In this document: in pieces, positions 6,895-12,443 of the stretch
How positions within the stretch are numbered: the stretch's first letter is position 1
How the letters are laid out: each line of letters opens with the position of its first letter
DNA from: Holophagaceae bacterium
Lineage (GTDB): Bacteria > Acidobacteriota > Holophagae > Holophagales > Holophagaceae
DNA length: 12,443 nt
Assembly: GCA_016710635.1 (NCBI GenBank)
Contig: JADJVL010000033.1
Span: 1-12,443 of the forward strand
Direction: 5' to 3'
Translations under genes and position numbers: made by a program
Notes under the pieces: model-generated
Told to the model about the DNA's origin: nothing
What the model saw: the letters and a program-made list of their open reading frames with translations, nothing else
Databases searched by the model: none

Positions 6895-7313
6895 ATGTCC
6901 CGCGGTCCCCTCAGTCTCCAGGCCAACCGACATACGCCCATCCTCCTCCTCCTCCTCCTCCCTGCCCTCTCGCCACCCTCGCCTGCGCGTCCCCGACCCG
7001 GACGCGGCGGCGCTGTCCTAGCTTCCCGGGGAGCCCAACAGCTTCCCCGGGCCTGGCTGAAGGGCCGGTGGTGGTGGAGCAGGAGGACGGGAAGCTGTTC
7101 GCGGATTGCGGGAGGGGTCGCCGGGGCGTCGCGGGAGGTTTGCCGGCGGTGGAAGCAGTTGAGAGTCTTCGAATGCCCGGGGACGAGGTCTGTACTGGGA
7201 GAGCCCGCGCAATGTGCGGGGCGATTCCTTTCCTGGGCTACTGCCTGCGCCGCGGCGAGACCATCGTCTTCGTCGCCCCGGCACCTCCGCCCCGCGTGAC
7301 CGCCATCGAGTAA
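6895..7313 (+). CDS. Small probable lipoprotein, unknown function, one frameshift
   Basis: ATG 6895 opens MSRGPLSLQANRHTPILLLL, a basic N-region and a leucine core encoded by a TCC/CTC repeat. Just after the repeat a shift (about 6960-6970) from frame 1 to frame 3 joins PLATLACASPT: TLAC is an acceptable lipobox, so the product is probably lipid-anchored. The mature part reads VVVEQEDGKLFADCG, MPGDEVC, MCGAIPFLGYCLRRGETIVF and ends VTAIE, TAA 7311-7313. It has four further cysteines. About 135-140 residues. No family recognised. A TAGAAT sequence at 6878-6883, 11 nt before the ATG, could be a -10 element, but no good -35 is seen. The stop is 3 bp from the convergent mscS-like stop. Confidence 0.5.
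6941..6961 (+). repeat. TCC x7 microsatellite inside a signal peptide
   Basis: Seven exact TCC units (21 bp), read as CTC leucine codons in the hydrophobic core of the lipoprotein signal peptide. Triplet changes would keep the frame; the frame change just downstream may come from sequencing error at this repeat. Confidence 0.85.
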
Positions 7314-7316
7314 AGC

Positions 7317-9193
7317 TCAGGCCGGGGCATCGCCCGCGGCCGGTTCCGCCCCGCCCTCCGGCTTGCCGTGCAGCAGCTCCACCACCGCCTGGTTCAGCCG
7401 CTGGCGCGTCTCGTGGCGCTCGTGGGCGCGGGTGATGTAGCGGGCGTGGATCTCCACCCCCAGCGCCGTCGGCACGATCTGGATGCCCGGCACCGCGGAA
7501 AAGGCCTTCACCCGGTAGCGCGTGGTGGCCTGCTGCCACTCCGCCTCCGCCCGGCGGGCATTGGCGTCCGTCTCCTCCTCCACCAGGCGCCGCACCCCGC
7601 CAGCACCGGATAGGATCCTGCCCCGGCGGGAAGAGCAGCGTCAGCTCGTCCACATCCACTGCCCCGTGGTCTTGAGAAATTGAAGTAGTGGCCGTCGATG
7701 GCGAAGCTGTTCACGAAGGCCACCCGGCGCCCTCGTGGATGGCCCGCATCAGTTCCAGCTCCCGGTCTCCAGCAGCACCGTGCGCAGCAGACCGATCTCC
7801 ACCACCTCCCCGCCCACGCCCTTGATCTCCACCCAGTCGCCCACATGGATGCCATTGCGGCCCACGAGCAGGAACCACGCGAAGAAGGCGACGATGAAAT
7901 CTCTTCAGGGCCACCGTCAGGCCCGCCCCGGCGAGGCCCAGGATGGTGGTCGCCTGCCCGGCGCCCCGAAGAGCAAGGAGCCGATGACCAGCAGGGCCAG
8001 CACCTGCACCGCCACCTTGGAGACGGTGCGCACCGCCCGGGCCCGGCGCAGGTCCTCGTCATCGTCCTGGGGCCGGTGCTCCAGCGCGAAACCCGCCAGG
8101 AAGACGCCCCAGCACCAGCAGGATCCAGAAGGCCTTGCCCAGCAGCCCGTGCAGGGCCAGCCGGGGCCTGGGCCCTCCACCAGATCGCCCCAGGCCCGTA
8201 GACCTGGGCCTGGTCCCGGGCGTCCTGGGCCCGCTTCCGTGAAGCCCGTGAGGACCCGCCGCCGGCGCACCTTCCGCTTCAGGTCGTCCCATCTGTTTTC
8301 GCGCCGCGGATTTCGGCGCAGCGTCAGCCTTCGGTGCGGCCTCGGCCCCCGCCTGCGCCGCCGCCTCCCGCCGCGCCGCTTCCCGCTCCGCCAGCCGCTT
8401 CAGGAAGGCCGCGCGCTCCTCCAGCAGCCACGGCCCCCGGGCCTGGGCCGCGCGTTCCGCCTCCGCCAATTTCAACACCTTGCGGTGCAGCAGGCTCCAG
8501 CTCCGGTAGCGCGCCACCAGGCTGCCCGCCTGCACCTGGAAGGGCAGCGCCAGGGGCGTCTCGTGCTCGGCCTGCACCTGCTCCGCCGCCTTGTGGGCCT
8601 CGATGAGGCGCTGGATGCTGGCCTGGGGATCCAGGCCCGCCTTCTCCAGATCCGCCTCCGCGTCCTCCAGTTCGTCCTTGGCCGGAGTCCACCTGGGCCT
8701 TCTGCACGGTGATGCGGTCCTCAAGGTCCGCCGCGCCGCCTCCCGCGCCTTCGCGAGCTCCGCCTCCAGGGCCGCCAGGGCCGCCTGCTCGGTGGGCAGG
8801 GAGGCCTCCGCCTGGGCCTTGGCGGTGAAGAGGCCCTGGGTCTCCGGCGTGGGCGTAGGGGGCGGTCCACCGCCCCGGCGCAGCACGTCCGCGAAGGCGA
8901 TGTCCACCTCGTGGTTCGCCAGCTGCACCGCCTGGAGGGCGAAGGCCTGTCCTCCGCCGCCATGGGCAGGGCCGCCGGGGCCTTCGGCGGTCTGGATGGG
9001 CGTCTCGTCCACCAGCAGCGGCCGCCGCCGGCCTTTGCCCGGGGCCTGGGCCTTCCCAGGATCCACCTGCGCCAGCGCCGCCGCCGGCTGCTTTCCAGGT
9101 CCGCAGCGCCAGCCCGCCGCCGTCGCCCCCCGCCAGGAGCAGGAGGAGGCCGGCGCTGATCCAGCGGGAGGGCTTCATCGCCTTCAGGACCAT
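7317..9193 (-). CDS. MscS-family mechanosensitive channel with long coiled-coil N-terminus, frameshifted
   Basis: Start ATG 9193 (MVLKAMKPSRWIS) or, more compactly, ATG 9178 (MKPSRWISAGLLLLLAGG), which begins a signal peptide. The next ~300 residues are charged and helical: AFALQAVQLANHEVDIAFAD, ALAALEAELAKAREAARRTL, and heptad-rich AEAERAAQARGPWLLEERAA (near 8400-8470), a predicted periplasmic coiled coil. Then come hydrophobic segments (about 8080-8160 and 7980-8040, VSKVAVQVLALLVIGSLLFG) and the MscS core, rebuilt at 7800-7950: ATTILGLAGAGLTVALK as the Gly/Ala-rich pore helix, FIVAFFAWFLLVGRNGIHVG and DWVEIKGVGGEVVEIGLL, the diagnostic beta domain. The cytoplasmic C-terminus includes FVNSFAIDGHYFNFS and VVELLHGKPEGGAEPAAGDA. 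About 620 residues, longer than E. coli MscS and closer to extended relatives. Role: releases solutes under membrane tension. It lies 55 bp after the sensor gene on the same strand. Confidence 0.75.
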
Positions 9194-9248
9194 GAAGGCG
9201 CGGCGGGGACAAGGCGGCGAGGGTTCAGGCGCCAAAGCGCCGGGCTTC

Positions 9249-11792
9249 TCAGCCCTGCTCGAAGTCCGGGGAAGTTGTTGGCGGATGCAGTTCGGGCAGA
9301 TGCCGTGGGTGAAGTTCGCCCTCGGAATGCTCGGAGATGTAGTTCTCAGGAGGCGTCCAGGCCCCGCCGTCATCCCGGATCATCTTGCAGTTCGCGCAGA
9401 TGGGCAGCAGGCCCAGAGAGCTGGTGCACATGCGCCAGGGCGGTGGAGAGCTCCTCGTTCCGGGTGCGGAGCTCCTCGGTCTGGGCTGACCTGGGCCGCC
9501 AGGGCGGCCCGGCTCTGGGCCAGGGCGGCCACCCGCAGGCGGACCAGCCCCAGCAGCAGGCCCAGCCCCGCCAGGCCTTCCAGGGCGAGGCACCACCAGC
9601 TCTTCCACCACGGGGACCGGATGACGGGAGTCCAGCCCGCCGCCGGGCCGAACTCGCCGGTGCCCTGGGCGGCGCGGACCTCGAAGCGGTAGTTCCCGCT
9701 GGGCAGCGCCGGGTGGCTGAAAGCGGTGTTCGAGGTCCCGCCACATGTCCTCAAAGCCCCACGAGCCGCACCTGGAAGCGGAGATCCCGCTCGTTCAGGT
9801 AGGCGGGCGCCGCGATCTTCAGCGCCACCGTGTTGTCCCGGTAGGGCACCGCGTCCAGAACGGCGAAGGGTGGATCCAGCGGGTGGCTCCCGAACTGGGC
9901 TAATACCTGCGCCCGGGGCGGCGGCGAGGGCGCGTCGGAAGGACTGGTGTCCACCCGCACCAGGCCTCCCGGAAGTGCCCACCCAGACCCGGCCCTCCTC
10001 CAGGAGGAGCGCGTGGATGGAGCAGTCCTCGTCGATCATCCCTTCGTTGCGCCAGGAGTGCAGGCCCGAGTCCAGCTGGTCCAGGCCCTGGTCCGTGCTC
10101 ACCCAGACCTTGCCGTGGCGGTTACCGCCTGCACCGCGTGGTTGAGATCCGAGCGGAGGCCCGTGCGGACGCTCCGCTGCTCCAGCACCGTGCGCCGGTC
10201 CCCGTCCAGGCGCACCCGGGTGAGGGCCCTGGGGCTCCTGGTAGTGGAGCCGAGCGGTGCCATCCGGCAGGAAGGCCATGCCCCGCACCGGTGGGGCCGC
10301 AGGCCGATCCATGTCCGTGAAGAGCCGCCACGGGCCCGGGGCCACACGGACCAACAGGCCGGCGGTGGTGCCGACCAGAGCCGGCCCCAGGCGTCACTCC
10401 CGGATCTGGAAGGCCCCCAGGCCCTTGGCCTGGATGAAGTCGGACCCCCCTGCCAGCACCAGCTGCGAGGCCTTGGGATCCCACCGCAGCAGCCCCGACG
10501 TGTGCCCCAGCCAGAGCTGGCCCGCGGAATCCTCCATGACGCTGTTGAAGGGGATCAGGCCCAGGTCCCCAGGGGCGGCTGCTCGGCCCGGGTCTGCCCG
10601 GGACGGAGCCACAGGGCAGGCCGATGGTGCCGACCATCCGCAGGATGCTGGCCATCTTCCGCCAGGGGCGCATGATGCGCCAGCCCTCGGCGGTACCGAG
10701 GATCCGCACCAGGCGCCCTTCGAGGCGGGCGGCCCCGTCGTCAGTGCCCACCAGCGGGAGCGCCGGACCGGGCCAGCCGATGGCCCCACCATCTCGCCGG
10801 ACGCGCCCTTGGTGAGGGTGTAGTTCCAGACCCGGCCGCCGCCCTGGAAGCGCCCGCCACCGTGAGCCCCAGAACCCAGAGGTGCCGTCCCGGTCCCGGA
10901 AGAGGGCGCGCACCCAGCGGGAAAAGACAGCCCGTACTCCCGGTCAGGCCCTCGGCAAGGTCCCCGGCCAGATTGCAGGGCCCCGTTCTGGAGTGGGCGG
11001 CAGAGGGCCAGCCGTCGCCGTCCACGAAGGGCGTGCTGTTGGGGAAAGGCTCCCGGGCAGCAGCTTCGACCGGTCAGGAAGCGGGCGCCACCGGAGCTCC
11101 CTTCATCACCGGGGTCCGGCCCGCGCCGGTGCCCCCATGCCCCTGGCCATCCTCGACCACCGGGGTCGGCATCCCCGGCAACGAGCCGTCGGCGGCGCCC
11201 CAGGTCCGCGCGGTGCCATCGGGCTGGTAAAGGCCCGGATTCCCACCGGCCACCGCCAGGTACATGGCGCCGCTCGCCCGTCCCGCCGCCAGGGCACCAG
11301 TGGCCTCCTCGGCCCCGGGAGGAGCTTCAAATCAGGCCCTCCGCTGCCGGTAGAGCCCCGCCGTCACCAGCCAGAGCGGCCCTGCCCGTCGCGGACCATC
11401 TGGCTCGCCGGCGCCTGGGAGAGCTGGCCTGGGGCCGGAGCCGGCTCGAAGCGCCCCATCCCGGAATCGCACCAGGCCCCGCTGGGCCTTGCCCAGCCAG
11501 AGCCCGTCCTGGGGATCCGGCAGGGGCGCCGACATACGCGGAAGGCAACCCCTGCTCGTCGTCCAGCGGCGGCACTGGCCGCGGTTGCCAGCGCACCAGC
11601 CCGCCCTCGGTCCCGAACCAGATGAAGCCCGCCTTGTCCTGGGTGATGGCGATGGGCCCGCCGAAGGCAGGCCGTCATCGGGACCCAAGCACCACGAAGG
11701 GACGCGCTGGCCCTGACAGGGGAGCGCCGGCGCCGCAGAATGCCGCCACCATCGCCCCCCGCCGGCCACAGGAACCCCAGCGCCCACAGCAC
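9249..11792 (-). CDS. Propeller/Y_Y_Y membrane sensor ending in a Cys-rich PICANC module, no kinase; frameshifted
   Basis: Start GTG 11792 (MLWALGFLWPAGG, a signal peptide) has a weak site upstream; an ATG hidden by an indel is possible. The extracytoplasmic part has two-component-regulator propeller repeats: ITQDKAGFIWFGTEGGLVRW (11587-11660), DPQDGLWLGKAQRGLVRF, LAVAGGNPGLYQPDGT, SVMEDSAGQLWLGHTSGLLR (10480-10545), GKVWVSTDQGLDQLDSG and LEEGRVWVGTSG. A Y_Y_Y-type domain follows (ERDLRFQVRLVG, LPSGNYRFEVRA, to about 9660). The single membrane helix is SWWCLALEGLAGLGLLLGLV (9540-9605), then a coiled coil (EELRTRNEELSTALAHVHQL) and LLPICANCKMIRDDGGAW with YISEHSEGEFTHGICPNCIR. TGA 9249-9251 follows PDFEQG. 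About 848 residues. This CxxC...CxxC ending is known at the C-terminus of various bacterial sensor proteins, but no histidine kinase, GGDEF or DNA-binding domain is visible. Ligand and output unknown. At least eight frameshifts. Confidence 0.75.
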
Positions 11793-11838
11793 GGCCTTCC
11801 TGGTCCCTGGCGCTCCCTGTCCTGGATGGATGACCAGG

Positions 11839-11867
11839 AGTATCGGCGCAGATGGCCCGAAGGTGAA
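11839..11867 (-). promoter_or_regulatory. Candidate sigma-70-like promoter of the sensor gene
   Basis: On the minus strand TTCACC (11867-11862) and GATACT (11844-11839) are 17 bp apart, each matching four of six consensus positions, about 46 bp upstream of the GTG start. Suggestive only in GC-rich DNA. Confidence 0.3.
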
Positions 11868-11905
11868 CCGGGAATGAAGACCCGGCGGACTCGGGCGGCC
11901 GGTGT

Positions 11906-12148
11906 CTAGAATCCCTGGGCCTTCAGCCGCGGTTCCATGGCCCCTTCCAGCCGCCGGGGGCTTGCCGCCGCATTCGCAGTGCCCCGCCCCTGCGGCGACG
12001 GTCAGGTCGGATGCGGGCGCGGTCCGTCACCGTCCGCGCCGGCATCGAGCCTTTACCAGCCAGATGGTCCGGCGGCAGGAAGCCCAGCAGGTTCGCCGCG
12101 GCCCACAGGGCTCAGGGCGGCGAAGAACAGACGGACCAGGAGGCGCAT
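11906..12148 (-). CDS. Small membrane-anchored protein, unknown function, two frameshifts
   Basis: ATG 12148 is preceded by GGGAGG (12160-12155) at 6 nt, one of the best ribosome binding sites in the window. The start MRLLVRLFFAAL joins, after one shift, LWAAANLLGFLPPDHLAGKG, giving a hydrophobic N-terminal segment that should be an uncleaved anchor or signal sequence. It continues SMPARTVTDRARIRPDRRRR and, after a second shift near 11980, ANAAASPRRLEGAMEPRLKA then QGF, TAG 11908-11906. About 80 residues; two compensating shifts keep the overall length a multiple of three. The distal half is very basic. No family is recognised. It lies about 114 bp upstream of the sensor on the same strand and may be first in that transcription unit. 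Confidence 0.5.
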
Positions 12149-12443
12149 GCTGGACCTCCCGCAACAACGGTGATCCGGGTTAGATTCCGGGTCGACGCCC
12201 TCCGCGGCCATGAGTGCAGAAGCCCCCGCCGTGTGGCCTGCGTCACGGAGAAGCCAACGCCGGAGCGCAGCGCTGCGGGGGCAAAGCCCGGATCCGGCTA
12301 CAGCCTCGCCGGGAATCCCGGGTGTGGCGATTCTCGGCATCCAGGCGCGAACCATCCTGCGCGAAGATTCGATTGGAGCGCAGGCCTGCTGCTCTCATGG
12401 ACACATCGCATCTGATATGGGAAGTTTCCGATTCATATACTCC
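12149..12443. other. Upstream/leader region with no supported gene
   Basis: About 295 bp to the right edge. It holds the upstream region of the small minus-strand gene and a chain of GC-rich palindromes (12266-12321). The last 45 bases turn AT-rich. A frame opens at ATG 12400 (MDTSHLIWEVSDSYT) and runs off the edge without a ribosome binding site; too short to judge. On the minus strand a 100-codon frame spans 12053-12355 but its upper part shows no family pattern. Confidence 0.4.
12266..12321. repeat. Chain of four short GC-rich palindromes
   Basis: CGCAGCGCTGCG (12266-12277, perfect), GGGCAAAGCCC (12279-12289, arms perfect), CCGGATCCGG (12288-12297, perfect) and CCGGGAATCCCGG (12309-12321, one central mismatch) follow each other. 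They could form a structured RNA leader on either strand or be a REP-like element. Confidence 0.6.

Noticed and set aside
9249..9540. Histidine kinase domain at the sensor C-terminus
   Set aside because: No H-box, N-box or G-box in any frame; the gene ends after the Cys-rich module.
8591..9802. 403-codon plus ORF
   Set aside because: Shadow of the mscS-like and sensor genes, whose motifs are clear on the minus strand.
1..12443. CRISPR array, rRNA or integrase gene
   Set aside because: No regularly spaced direct repeats, no rRNA-like sequence and no tyrosine recombinase pattern seen in any frame.

Overview
The window looks like a contig from a GC-rich Gram-negative bacterium. Support comes from Sec and lipoprotein signal peptides, an MscS-type channel, a propeller/Y_Y_Y membrane sensor and two purine-rich Shine-Dalgarno sites. 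The style of the M20 peptidase, the left-handed beta-helix acyltransferase and the sensor resembles Acidobacteriota of the Holophaga/Geothrix kind; that placement is inference from memory of these families. Almost every gene is recognisable only after correcting one or more single-base frameshifts. They hit unrelated genes on both strands, so the likeliest cause is uncorrected indel error in the assembly rather than wholesale gene decay. CDS coordinates below run from the inferred true start to the inferred true stop across those shifts.

Layout. (1) 1-315: 3' end of a membrane protein with a His-rich repeat tail, then 381-1205, a hexapeptide-repeat acyltransferase. (2) 1206-1860: no gene recognised. 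(3) 1861-2844: exported protein of unknown function, convergent with 2852-4327 (-), an exported M20-family peptidase. (4) 4328-6080: an abrupt AT-rich island carrying a small lipoprotein, an attC-like recombination site immediately after its stop, and a SIMPL-domain (DUF541) exported protein with its own ribosome binding site. This is the architecture of integron gene cassettes. No integrase is visible. (5) 6079-6151: a minus-strand hairpin pair that reads like domains V and VI of a group II intron, in the orientation that attC-targeting class C introns adopt relative to cassettes; then 6309-6726, a hicB-hicA toxin-antitoxin pair. (6) 6895-7313: small probable lipoprotein with a TCC microsatellite in its signal peptide. 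(7) 7317-12148, all minus: small anchored protein, large propeller sensor ending in a Cys-rich module instead of a histidine kinase, and an MscS-family channel with a coiled-coil extension. (8) 12149-12443: leader-like region with a chain of short GC-rich palindromes.

Working picture. The flanks are ordinary chromosomal genes for envelope and peptide metabolism. The middle (about 4.6-6.7 kb) is a mobile accessory patch built from cassette-like genes, an intron remnant and a toxin-antitoxin module. The minus-strand block on the right may be an operon pairing an extracytoplasmic-signal sensor with a mechanosensitive channel. The most interesting items are the attC/intron/HicBA patch and the kinase-less sensor next to MscS.
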